A stretch of DNA of 35,536 nucleotides from Synergistaceae bacterium (GTDB taxonomy: Bacteria > Synergistota > Synergistia > Synergistales > Aminobacteriaceae). Where the stretch lies: contig JAISLU010000101.1 of NCBI GenBank assembly GCA_031277095.1, forward strand, positions 1 through 35,536, given 5' to 3'. The position numbers and the translations under genes were made by a program. Under the pieces are notes generated by a model. It was not told where the DNA came from. It was given only the letters and a program-made list of their open reading frames with translations, and searched no databases. Below are positions 1-7,340 of the stretch, one piece after another (positions within the stretch are counted from its first letter, which is position 1; each line of letters starts with the position of its first letter).

Positions 1-47
1 ATGTAAAGAAATTCTCATTAATGCAATCGGTGAGGCATTAAAAACAA

Positions 48-350
48 TTACTGCACAAGATGCTCAAGGGTGGTTTGAACATTGTGGTTATTGCGTGTAA
101 TTATGAAAAACGCTATAAAGATTTTTTTACCGACAGTTTGTCCCTTTTCATTCAGCAACTTATAGTTCAACGCCATAAAAACAAGAAAGGGAATGTGGGA
201 TAATCCCCACTTGAAAACAATCACATCCGATTCGCCAATAGTAAATTTTAAGATCATACGGAAAATATAATAAATCATTAACGTAATCCCTGCATCGACA
301 AACTTTGCAGCTAGACGTTTTTCACGAGATGCCAAATAGAATTTCCTCAT
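48..350 (-). pseudogene. RDD-family membrane protein, truncated
   Basis: A 100-residue frame with the marks of an RDD-family integral membrane protein: an N-terminal Arg-Leu-Ala-Ala-Lys-Phe-Val-Asp-Ala block (about residues 12-20), two hydrophobic segments (about 20-36 and 45-60) and the Gly-Gln-Thr-Val-Gly-Lys-Lys block (about 69-76) that normally precedes the conserved C-terminal part. RDD proteins are usually 130-170 residues; this one stops soon after that block, so it looks cut short by a stop codon. No good Shine-Dalgarno sequence precedes the ATG. The role of most RDD proteins is unknown. It could still be a short functional variant. It lies downstream of the RpiR gene on the same strand. 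Confidence 0.5.
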
Positions 351-383
351 GAATTCTGCCAGTTCAAACTTAGTCGGCTACTT

Positions 384-1217
384 TCAGCAGTACACCGATC
401 CGGCGGCCCAGACGTCCTCCAGCTCGTTGAGGCGGGATAGGGCATCGGGGCCCAACTGGTTCGCCACTTCTATCAGTATGGCGTTGGCCATGCCGAAGGG
501 GATCATGAGAGAGTCGATGTGGGCCACGTGGACACAGGGGGCTTTCACGGCCATGCGGGCGGCTTTGGCCAGAGGACTGGCCTCGGAGTCCGTTATGGCC
601 GCAGTCTGGAGGCGCATCCGGTTCGCGATGAGGATGCTGTCCACGGTCCGCCTCGTGTACCGGGGAAAACTTATTCCAATGACGAGGCTGTTCTTGGACG
701 CCGAAACGAGATAACTTTCGAGGGTGTCGTTTTGCGGCACGTAGATATTCGGCAGAAACCACGAAAGATAGTACTGCATGTACACGGCAAGGCTGCGGGT
801 GCTGCGGAGCCCTATCAGGTACACTCCATCCGAGGCGCATATGCGGGACGCCAGTTCCTTTATTTCCCTGTCGCTGGACTCCTCCAGGCAGGAGGCAGCC
901 GCCTCCATCTCCTGGGTTATGATCTCGGAGAGAAGGTTTTTCGCTCCCATCCGGGCGCGGTGCTCGCGAAGACGGCCGAAAGTCGAGAGCTGGTCTTTCG
1001 CCTCGCCCTGCAGCGCCTCCTTGAACTCGGGAAAACCCTCGAAACCCAAGGTCACGGCGAGCCGCACCACGGTGGCCTCGCTGGTCTCGGAGGACGCCCC
1101 GAGCTGCTGGGACGTCATGAAAAGCGCCTCGGAAGGGTTTTCGAGCATATAGGCCGCGACCTTTCTTTGAGCCCGGGGAAAAGTCTCCATCTCCTCTTTC
1201 AATCTGGTCCAGATCAT
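384..1217 (-). CDS. MurR/RpiR family transcriptional regulator
   Basis: 277 residues with the two-domain build of RpiR regulators. Residues 1-77 form a helix-turn-helix domain (Ser-Glu-Ala-Thr-Val-Val-Arg-Leu-Ala recognition-helix region near 47-55, then Leu-Gly-Phe-Glu-Gly-Phe-Pro-Glu-Phe-Lys, the family hallmark). Residues about 110-255 form a SIS sugar-isomerase-like fold with the Gly-Leu-Arg-Ser-Thr-Arg-Ser loop that in relatives binds a phosphosugar or other anionic effector. The ATG is preceded by GAGG with 7 nt spacing. It is divergent from the aminotransferase/TRAP/CoA-transferase operon across a 250-nt gap holding a strong promoter and a spaced inverted repeat, so it probably controls that operon. 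The effector cannot be read from sequence; it may be a catabolic intermediate rather than a sugar phosphate. Confidence 0.9.
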   Translation of the reverse strand: MIWTRLKEEMETFPRAQRKVAAYMLENPSEALFMTSQQLGASSETSEATVVRLAVTLGFEGFPEFKEALQGEAKDQLSTFGRLREHRARMGAKNLLSEIITQEMEAAASCLEESSDREIKELASRICASDGVYLIGLRSTRSLAVYMQYYLSWFLPNIYVPQNDTLESYLVSASKNSLVIGISFPRYTRRTVDSILIANRMRLQTAAITDSEASPLAKAARMAVKAPCVHVAHIDSLMIPFGMANAILIEVANQLGPDALSRLNELEDVWAAGSVYC

Positions 1218-1266
1218 CTTATAACCTCGCTATCCATAACGTTTATCGATTCGGCAACCCATGTGG

Positions 1267-1333
1267 ACAACTCGACAAATCCCCTGCGGGCATGAGGCAA
1301 AGCCCATGAATTTTACTTAAGTGCTCGAGTTGT
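1267..1333. promoter_or_regulatory. Spaced inverted repeat, candidate RpiR operator
   Basis: ACAACTCGA at 1267-1275 is the exact reverse complement of TCGAGTTGT at 1325-1333, a 9-bp inverted repeat with 49 bp between arms. The downstream arm touches the -35 box at 1333-1338. Two half sites in the divergent region beside a regulator gene suggest an operator pair, possibly with looping. This is inference from position and symmetry; chance occurrence of a 9-bp repeat in 200 bp is not excluded. Confidence 0.4.
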
Positions 1334-1361
1334 TGACATCGGTTCGGAAACAGTATAATAT
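1333..1361 (+). promoter_or_regulatory. Sigma-70-type promoter of the aminotransferase operon
   Basis: A consensus -35 TTGACA lies at 1333-1338. An AT-rich -10 region TATAATAT follows at 1354-1361, giving TAATAT with 17-bp spacing or TATAAT with 15-bp spacing. It reads toward the aminotransferase, about 110 nt upstream of its ATG, leaving a 5' leader of roughly 100 nt. Confidence 0.65.
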
Positions 1362-1468
1362 AAAAACGAATTGAATAATTTTATTCATAACTATAACATT
1401 TTCCCCAAAACTCATTTGCTTTGAATAATAATATTCACATCCATATTTACAATAAGGGAGGAATCAAC

Positions 1469-2812
1469 ATGCCGCAGCACGTATTTCCTCGGAGCTTCAA
1501 AACGAACTATCTCAAGGCGGACCGCGGGGAGGGGATTTATATCTTTGCCGCGGACGGGAAGAAGTACATCGACGGCTGTTCAGGCGCCCTGATCTCCAAC
1601 TTGGGCCACGCGGTGCCGGAGGTGGCGGACGCCGTCGCGGCTCAGCTCCGGAAGCTGGAGTTCGCTCACCCCTCGCGTTGGCAGTGCGACGTGGTGGAGG
1701 AGGCTGCGACCCGGGTGGCGGAATTTGCGCCCGATGGGCTGGATAACGTGTGGTTCGTCAGCGGAGGCAGCGAGGCCGTGGAGTCGGCCATAAAGCTCGC
1801 CAGGCAGTATTTTTACGAGCGTGACGGCGGTAAGGCCAGCAAGTACCTCACAATAGGCCGCTGGAACTCCTACCACGGCAGTACCCTGGGAACGATGGCC
1901 GCAGGCGGCTCTATGGCGCGGCGCAACGTTTTCTCCCCCATATTTGCGGAACAGCCCAAAATCGCCGCCACCTACTGTTACCGCTGCCCATTCGGTCTCG
2001 AACATCCGTCCTGCGGCCTCAAGTGCGGTCACCAACTGGAGTCCAAAATCCGCAGAATCGGCCCGCAGTACGTCTCGTCCTTCATCGCGGAACCCATCGT
2101 CGGGTCCACTGTGGGGGCCCTCACGCCTCCCGATGAATATTGGCCCTTGGTTCGGGAAATCTGCGACAAGTACGACGTCCTGCTGATCGCGGACGAGGTC
2201 ATGACGGGATGCGGGCGCACGGGCAAAAATTTCGCGGTGGACCATTGGAACGTGGTGCCGGATATCATTGCCACGGCGAAAGGCCTTGCGGCCGGCTACG
2301 TGCCGACCGGGGCCATCATCGCCAAGGACAACCTGTTGGACGCGATCCGAAAAGGGAGCGGGGCCTTCATGCACGGTCACACCTACAACGGTAACCCCGT
2401 CAGCGCCGCGGCGGTGGTCGCCGTAATGAAGTATATGAAGGAGCGCAAAGTGGTGGAGAACGTTCGTCAGGTGGAATACGTTTTCGCGGAGGGACTGCGC
2501 AAAATAGAGTCCAAGAACCCCATTGTGGGACAAACCAGAGGCAGAGGCTTTATGTGGGGAGTGGAGCTGGTGAAGGACAAAAACACCCGAGCGCCCTTCG
2601 AGAAAAAAACCGGGGCCGCCAACGTGGTGACAAAAGAGTGCATCGACCAGGGGCTCATCCTTTACCCCGGCAGCGGAATGATCGACGGAATCGAGGGAGA
2701 CAACTTCCTTCTGGCCCCGCCTTTGGTGACGACCGAGCCCCAGGCCCGGGAGATCCTGGAGAAACTTTCCGCCGGCTTGGCGTCGGCCGCAAAAAAATTG
2801 TTGTCCATGTAA
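1469..2812 (+). CDS. Class III PLP-dependent aminotransferase
   Basis: 447 residues, fold-type I aminotransferase of class III (ornithine/4-aminobutyrate/beta-alanine aminotransferase superfamily). Visible marks: Gly-Gly-Ser-Glu-Ala at 99-103 (cofactor phosphate cup), Ala-Asp-Glu-Val at 241-244 (Asp242 pairs with the pyridine nitrogen) and Thr-Ala-Lys-Gly at 269-272 with Lys271 as the Schiff-base lysine. A four-Cys stretch (Cys170, 173, 182, 186) is typical of one class III subgroup. The start chosen is the ATG at 1469, behind AAGGGAGG; an upstream ATG at 1421 adds 16 low-complexity residues and lacks a ribosome binding site. It is first in an operon with a TRAP transporter, CoA-transferase and thiolase, so it probably makes a keto acid for CoA-dependent breakdown. 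Substrate unknown; an omega- or beta-amino acid is likely. Confidence 0.9.
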   Translation: MPQHVFPRSFKTNYLKADRGEGIYIFAADGKKYIDGCSGALISNLGHAVPEVADAVAAQLRKLEFAHPSRWQCDVVEEAATRVAEFAPDGLDNVWFVSGGSEAVESAIKLARQYFYERDGGKASKYLTIGRWNSYHGSTLGTMAAGGSMARRNVFSPIFAEQPKIAATYCYRCPFGLEHPSCGLKCGHQLESKIRRIGPQYVSSFIAEPIVGSTVGALTPPDEYWPLVREICDKYDVLLIADEVMTGCGRTGKNFAVDHWNVVPDIIATAKGLAAGYVPTGAIIAKDNLLDAIRKGSGAFMHGHTYNGNPVSAAAVVAVMKYMKERKVVENVRQVEYVFAEGLRKIESKNPIVGQTRGRGFMWGVELVKDKNTRAPFEKKTGAANVVTKECIDQGLILYPGSGMIDGIEGDNFLLAPPLVTTEPQAREILEKLSAGLASAAKKLLSM

Positions 2813-2822
2813 AGAAAACCTT

Positions 2823-2886
2823 GGGGCGCTGCCCCATGCCCCGCAGGGGACTCGTCCCCTGACCCCATAAATAGGGAATTTCCCTA
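2823..2886 (+). promoter_or_regulatory. Cluster of three short hairpins between aminotransferase and TRAP binding protein
   Basis: Three adjacent self-complementary stretches: GGGGC/GCCCC at 2823-2835, CAGGGGA/TCCCCTG at 2844-2861 (7-bp stem, 4-nt loop) and TAGGG/CCCTA at 2872-2886, ending just before the AAGGAGG ribosome binding site of the TRAP binding protein. No T-tract follows, so a plain intrinsic terminator is unlikely. Structured spacers of this kind often protect or set off the mRNA of binding-protein genes, and the block may be a dispersed REP-like element. Confidence 0.5.
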
Positions 2887-2907
2887 AAATCAAGGAGGTA
2901 GAGAGAC

Positions 2908-3861
2908 ATGAAAATGCGCGCGATGTTGGGAATATTGCTGATTTTTGCTGTGTGCGGAACGGCTTCGGCGGCTCAAACCTTTGTCACCATAGGTTCTGGA
3001 GGGGTGGGCGGTACCTATTATCCGCTGGGCGGCGTGATGGCGGAGCTGCTCTCCAACGGAGGGGTCGGCATCAGGGCGAATTCCCGCTCCACTTCGGCCT
3101 CCCGGGAGAACTGCCGTCTGGTGGCCAGCGACCAAGCTCAGATAGGGATGACAATGGGCTCCACCCTCTGGCAGGCCTACAACGGAACCGACGCCTTCGC
3201 CGAAGACGGCAAGCTCGACGTTCTGACGCTCATGAACATGTACCCCGCCCCGCAGCATCTGGTCACTACAACGAAAACAGGCATCAAGAGCTTCGAGGAC
3301 ATCCGCGGCAAAAAAGTATCCGTGGGGGCCCCGGGCGGCGGAGATCAGGTACTCACAAACATGATCCTGGCCGCGGCGGGCTGGAATCCCGAAAAGGACA
3401 TTCAAAGGCAGCAGCTTACCCAGCCGGAGGCCGTGACCGCGTTGAAGGACGGCAACATCGACGCGGCGTTCTTCAACTTCGCCGTCCCCGGAGCGGCTGT
3501 GATGGAGATAGCGGCGGTGCGGGACGTGGTGCTGATCTCTCTGCCCGACGACGTTATCGTCAAGGTCTGTCAAGACAATCCCTTCATGATGGCGTCCACC
3601 ATCCCGGCGGGCACCTACGCAAAACAGGACGCCGACGTCAAAACCATCGCCGACGGCAATTTCCTCGTCGTCAACTCCAAAATGGAGGAGCAAGTGGCCT
3701 ACGACTGCGTGCGGATATTTATCGAAAAGCGCGAGGAGATCATGAAGACAACGCCCCAAGCCGCGAACTTCATCCCGGACAAGGCCGCACTCGGGATCGT
3801 CCCCTTCCATCCAGGCGCGGCGAAGTACCTGAAAGAACAGGGGGCCGAGGTCAAGCCCTGA
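2908..3861 (+). CDS. TAXI-family TRAP transporter substrate-binding protein
   Basis: 317 residues with a signal peptide (Lys/Arg n-region, hydrophobic core, cleavage near Ala21-Ala22). The mature N-terminus has the Thr-Ile-Gly-Ser-Gly-Gly-Val-Gly-Gly-Thr-Tyr-Tyr-Pro block that defines the TAXI (TRAP-associated extracytoplasmic immunogenic) proteins, followed by the Ser-Thr-Ser-Ala-Ser-Arg-Glu-Asn region and a central Gly-Lys-Lys-Val-Ser-Val-Gly-Ala-Pro-Gly-Gly-Gly segment. It binds the substrate outside the membrane and delivers it to the fused permease encoded next. A full AAGGAGG ribosome binding site precedes the ATG. TAXI systems often carry glutamate or related organic acids; here the enzymes around it suggest an amino acid, not proven. 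Confidence 0.93.
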   Translation: MKMRAMLGILLIFAVCGTASAAQTFVTIGSGGVGGTYYPLGGVMAELLSNGGVGIRANSRSTSASRENCRLVASDQAQIGMTMGSTLWQAYNGTDAFAEDGKLDVLTLMNMYPAPQHLVTTTKTGIKSFEDIRGKKVSVGAPGGGDQVLTNMILAAAGWNPEKDIQRQQLTQPEAVTALKDGNIDAAFFNFAVPGAAVMEIAAVRDVVLISLPDDVIVKVCQDNPFMMASTIPAGTYAKQDADVKTIADGNFLVVNSKMEEQVAYDCVRIFIEKREEIMKTTPQAANFIPDKAALGIVPFHPGAAKYLKEQGAEVKP

Positions 3862-3894
3862 GTCGAGTTCAGGCAAGCATTGTCGCAGAGGGTC

Positions 3895-3943
3895 TCGGGG
3901 GGCCAGTGAGCCCGCTTCTGGGTGAACGCACTCCGCCCCCTGA
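3895..3943 (+). promoter_or_regulatory. Intercistronic stem-loop between TRAP subunits
   Basis: A long imperfect hairpin: 3895-3903 pairs with 3935-3943 (9 bp, one G-T), then 3905-3908 pairs with 3929-3932, then 3910-3913 with 3920-3923, leaving a small loop. It sits in the 108-nt gap between the binding-protein stop and the permease start and has no T-tract. Such a structure could stabilise the upstream message and give more binding protein than permease. It also covers a GTG at 3922, which argues against translation starting there. Confidence 0.55.
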
Positions 3944-3969
3944 GCTTGAAGTTTCAGGAGGTGATGACC

Positions 3970-5943
3970 GTGACCGGCGAACCGAGAGAAAATTCGAGAG
4001 AAAATTCGAGGGAAAATACGAGCCAGACCTCGCTGGATATAAGCAAAGTGACGAAAGTGGAGATCGACGACCCGGAGACCGGAAGAAAAAGGGTTTTTGC
4101 CGGGTGGCGGTATGGGCTCGTGGGTGCCATTGCCCTGGCGGCGTCCTGCTTCCACTTGTATACGGCGGCCTTCGGCCTTTTCGACGCAATGACACAAAGG
4201 TCAGTGCATTTCATGTTCATGGGCACTCTGCTTTTTCTCTGTTATCCCATGAAGATGAAGGCGGGAGGGTCGAAGAACGAAATCGACCTCTGGGACTGGG
4301 CGCTGGTTGTTTTGACGGTGGTGTGCTGCGGGAACATCTTGCTGAACTTCGAGGCTATCGCCATGAGGGAAGGTCGGGCGACGGCCTCGGACATCTACCT
4401 GGGCGTCATTATGGTGATTCTCGTCATAGAGGCGACCAGGCGCTCCATGGGGTGGCCCCTTCCCATCGTCGCCATGACCGCGCTGCTGTACGGCTTTTTG
4501 GGGCCCTACTTTCCCGGAATGCTGGGACACAGGGGATTTGGGATCAAAGACCTGGCTCCTTTCATGTACCTTCGCACCGACGGAATTTTCGGGGTCCCCC
4601 TGGGGGTATCGGCGTCTTTCATTTTTTTGTTCTGCCTGTTTGGGGCTTTTCTGACGATTTCCGGGGCGGGGCAGTTCTTCATCGACCTGGCCGTAGCCCT
4701 CACGGGGAGAAGTCTGGGCGGAGCGGGCAAAGCCGCGGTGGTGGCCAGCGGCCTGATGGGGATGGTCTCCGGCAGCTCCACCGGAAATGCGGTCACCACG
4801 GGGGCCTTCACGATACCCCTCATGAAACAGGCCGGGTACAAGCCGGTTTTCGCGGGGGCCATCGTCGCCTGCGCTTCCACGGGAGGACAGGTCATGCCGC
4901 CCGTGATGGGGGCGGCCGCTTTTATCATGGCCCAGTTTCTCGGGATCTCCTACTGGGAAATCGTGGTGGCGGCGGCCATTCCCGCGACGCTGTACTTTAT
5001 TTCGATTATGGCTATGGTTCACTTCCGGGCCGGCAAACGCAGGATGAAACGCCTAGAAGCCTCGGAGCTTCCGAAAGCGTCGCCCATCCTGAAAAAAGGC
5101 TGGCACCTTTTGCTGCCCATTGGGGTGCTGGTTTTGTTTCTCGCCTTCGGTTACTCTCCCACCCTGTCGGTTTTTTGGTCGATCGTGGCGATTATTGTCT
5201 TCTCGTGGCTGGGTGACAAAGAACACAGAATGACCCCGAAAATGATCTTGAACGCCCTCGTAACCGGCGGCCTGGGTGCCATCGAGGTCGCGGCGGCCTG
5301 TGCCTGCTCCGGTATCGTCATTGGAGTGATCGCCATAACCGGGGTGGGACTGGCCTTTTCCTCCTTCGTACTGAGCCTTTCCTTCGGTATGCTGCCCCTG
5401 GCGCTTTTCATGACCATGATCGGATCGATCATCCTGGGCATGGGCGTTCCCACGACGGCCCAGTACATCATCACCTCGACGCTGGCCGCCCCCGCCCTGG
5501 CTCAAATGGGAGTCCCCATGAAGTCGGCGCATCTCTTTTGCCTTTATTTCGGGGTTCTCGCCGACGTCACGCCGCCCGTGGCTTTGGCCACCTACGCCGC
5601 AGCCGGGATAGCCAGGTCGAATCCCATCAAAACGGGTTTCACGGCACTGGTGACGGCAGCGGCCGGGTTTGTGGTCCCATACATGTTCGTCTACAACCCC
5701 TACCTGCTCTTGGAAGGAGACCTGCTGTCCATCACCGTCGGGACCATCACCGCTTTTATCGGCATACTGGGCCTGTCTTCAGCGGTACAGGGATACTTGG
5801 CGGGAGACCTGGGAATCCTCCAAAGGCTTCTGCTGTTCACGGTGCCCTTTTTCATCATATATCCCACCTTGACCAGCAACATTCTGGGAGTGGGAATCAT
5901 CGCCGCCATTTGGGCCGTACAGAAAAAATTTAAAAAAATTTAA
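3970..5943 (+). CDS. TRAP transporter permease, fused DctQ-DctM (4TM/12TM)
   Basis: About 657 residues. The N-terminus has a hydrophilic Glu-Asn-Ser-Arg repeat and then about four membrane helices (small DctQ-like part, residues roughly 45-150), followed by the large DctM-like part with many helices. Conserved large-subunit marks include Met-Val-Ser-Gly-Ser-Ser-Thr-Gly-Asn-Ala with the following Gly-Gln-Val-Met-Pro-Pro-Val-Met-Gly block, and in the second half Gly-Met-Gly-Val-Pro-Thr-Thr-Ala. This is the fused architecture that partners with TAXI binding proteins; it drives ion-coupled secondary import. A complete AGGAGGTGA sequence at 3956-3964 is 8 nt from the GTG at 3970, the start chosen here; the ATG at 3964 lies within that Shine-Dalgarno, and a GTG at 3922 lies in a hairpin. 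Confidence 0.93.
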   Translation: MTGEPRENSRENSRENTSQTSLDISKVTKVEIDDPETGRKRVFAGWRYGLVGAIALAASCFHLYTAAFGLFDAMTQRSVHFMFMGTLLFLCYPMKMKAGGSKNEIDLWDWALVVLTVVCCGNILLNFEAIAMREGRATASDIYLGVIMVILVIEATRRSMGWPLPIVAMTALLYGFLGPYFPGMLGHRGFGIKDLAPFMYLRTDGIFGVPLGVSASFIFLFCLFGAFLTISGAGQFFIDLAVALTGRSLGGAGKAAVVASGLMGMVSGSSTGNAVTTGAFTIPLMKQAGYKPVFAGAIVACASTGGQVMPPVMGAAAFIMAQFLGISYWEIVVAAAIPATLYFISIMAMVHFRAGKRRMKRLEASELPKASPILKKGWHLLLPIGVLVLFLAFGYSPTLSVFWSIVAIIVFSWLGDKEHRMTPKMILNALVTGGLGAIEVAAACACSGIVIGVIAITGVGLAFSSFVLSLSFGMLPLALFMTMIGSIILGMGVPTTAQYIITSTLAAPALAQMGVPMKSAHLFCLYFGVLADVTPPVALATYAAAGIARSNPIKTGFTALVTAAAGFVVPYMFVYNPYLLLEGDLLSITVGTITAFIGILGLSSAVQGYLAGDLGILQRLLLFTVPFFIIYPTLTSNILGVGIIAAIWAVQKKFKKI

Positions 5944-5980
5944 GTTTGCAATTTAAGTTTACAAAAGGAAGGGTGAGGCC

Positions 5981-6670
5981 ATGAAGCGCAGTGTGATAAA
6001 ACCTGTCCTGTCGGCGCGGGAGGCGGTGAGCCATGTGAAAAAGGGAGCCGCGGTCATGGTGGGGGGGTTCAACTATGGAGGCATACCCTACACCCTGGTG
6101 GACGCCCTCCTGGAGGCCGGAACGGACGGGCTGACTCTGATATCCAACGACACAGCTTACGAAAACGTCGGTCACGGCAAGCTCGTGGCCCAGGGAAGGG
6201 TAAGGAAGGTCATCGCCTCCCACGTCGGGCTCAACAAAAAAACCGGCGAATTTTATCGCGGCGGCAAAATGGAACTGGAACTCAGCCCCCAGGGAACTTT
6301 GGTGGAGCGTATCCGCGCCGGCGGATACGGCCTGGGCGGCTTTCTCACCCCCACCGGGGTAGGTACCGTCGTCGAGGAAGGCAAGCAGGTTCTGGAGGTC
6401 AACGGAAGAAAATACCTTCTGGAGCTGCCTCTGAGGGCTGACGTGGCCCTTGTGCGCGCCTACAAGGCGGACAGAATGGGAAACCTGGTCTATCGCGGAA
6501 CGAACAGGAACTTCAACCCCGCAATGGCCGCGGCCGCGGACGTGACCATCGTGGAGGTGGACTCCGTCGTCGACGTGGGCGAGTTGAATCCGGACCATAT
6601 CGTGACTCAGGGCATCGTGGTGGACATGCTGGTGGTGAAAGGAGATTCCTATTATGCTTCCAGAACTTGA
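5981..6670 (+). CDS. atoD: 3-oxoacid/butyrate-acetoacetate CoA-transferase subunit A
   Basis: 229 residues, the alpha subunit of a family I CoA-transferase. The N-terminal Gly-Gly-Phe-Asn-Tyr-Gly-Gly-Ile-Pro block (residues 28-36) is the CoA-binding glycine motif, and a Gly-Gly-Phe-Leu-Thr-Pro-Thr-Gly-Val-Gly-Thr segment near 114-124 is also characteristic. It joins with subunit B to move CoA between an acyl-CoA and a free (keto) acid in the cytoplasm. It follows the TRAP permease by 37 nt with an AAGGAAGGGTGAGG ribosome binding region, and its last codons overlap the start of subunit B by 17 nt, which couples their translation. The gene name is by family resemblance; acyl specificity is unknown. 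Confidence 0.9.
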   Translation: MKRSVIKPVLSAREAVSHVKKGAAVMVGGFNYGGIPYTLVDALLEAGTDGLTLISNDTAYENVGHGKLVAQGRVRKVIASHVGLNKKTGEFYRGGKMELELSPQGTLVERIRAGGYGLGGFLTPTGVGTVVEEGKQVLEVNGRKYLLELPLRADVALVRAYKADRMGNLVYRGTNRNFNPAMAAAADVTIVEVDSVVDVGELNPDHIVTQGIVVDMLVVKGDSYYASRT

Positions 6671-7340
6671 TGAAGCGATTGTAAAAGAGCGCATTGCCAG
6701 GAGAATAGCCTTGGAATTCCGCGACGGCGACGTCGTCAACTTGGGTATAGGGATTCCGACCCTCGTTTCGGAGTATATACCCGAGGGGATAGACGTGATC
6801 TTCCAGGCCGAAAACGGCGCGCTCCGTATCGGTCCGGCGCCGGCCGTGCCGGACCTGAAGTGCATCGGAGCCGGAGGGCGCATCCTGTCGCTGCTGCCGG
6901 GGGGCAGTTTTATGGCGAGCGATACCAGCTTTGGACTCATTCGAGGCGGGCACGTGGACGCCACGGTCCTCGGCGCTCTGGAGGTGGACCGGAGCGGGAA
7001 CATCGCGAACTGGATGGTTCCCGGCAAGAGCGTTCCGGGCATGGGAGGGGCCATGGATCTGGTCGTGGGAGCCAAAAAGGTCTACGTCGCCATGACCCAC
7101 GTGACAAAAAAGGGCGAGTCGAAAATTCTGGATAAGTGTACCCTCCCTTTAACGGCCCTGGGGGTCGTCACGATGATCTTCACAGAGTTCGCCGTCTTCT
7201 CCGTGGACGTGAAAAACGGCGGGTTGACGCTGCTGGAGATCGCCCCGGAGGTGACGCTTCAACAAATGCGGGAACACACAGGGGCGAAGTTCGAGGCAGT
7301 TGACCCCCTGCCTTTCATAAAAGGAATGGAGGCGGCGTGA
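6654..7340 (+). CDS. atoA: 3-oxoacid/butyrate-acetoacetate CoA-transferase subunit B
   Basis: 228 residues, the beta subunit carrying the catalytic glutamate: Gln-Ala-Glu-Asn-Gly at 51-55 gives Glu53, which forms the acyl-glutamyl and glutamyl-CoA intermediates. Other marks are Asn-Leu-Gly-Ile-Gly-Ile-Pro (29-35) and a central Gly-Gly-Ala-Met-Asp-Leu-Val-Val-Gly-Ala-Lys. The usual Gly-Val-Gly after the catalytic Glu-Asn-Gly is Arg-Ile-Gly here. GGAG precedes the ATG inside the end of subunit A. Its stop overlaps the thiolase start (TGATG), so the three enzymes are probably made together and act in series: CoA activation of a keto acid, then thiolysis. Confidence 0.92.
   Translation: MLPELDEAIVKERIARRIALEFRDGDVVNLGIGIPTLVSEYIPEGIDVIFQAENGALRIGPAPAVPDLKCIGAGGRILSLLPGGSFMASDTSFGLIRGGHVDATVLGALEVDRSGNIANWMVPGKSVPGMGGAMDLVVGAKKVYVAMTHVTKKGESKILDKCTLPLTALGVVTMIFTEFAVFSVDVKNGGLTLLEIAPEVTLQQMREHTGAKFEAVDPLPFIKGMEAA

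Noticed and set aside
2952-5216. Very long plus-strand open frame through the TRAP genes
   Set aside because: It is rich in Arg and Gly, has no family pattern and is a shadow of the two real TRAP genes in another frame of GC-rich DNA.
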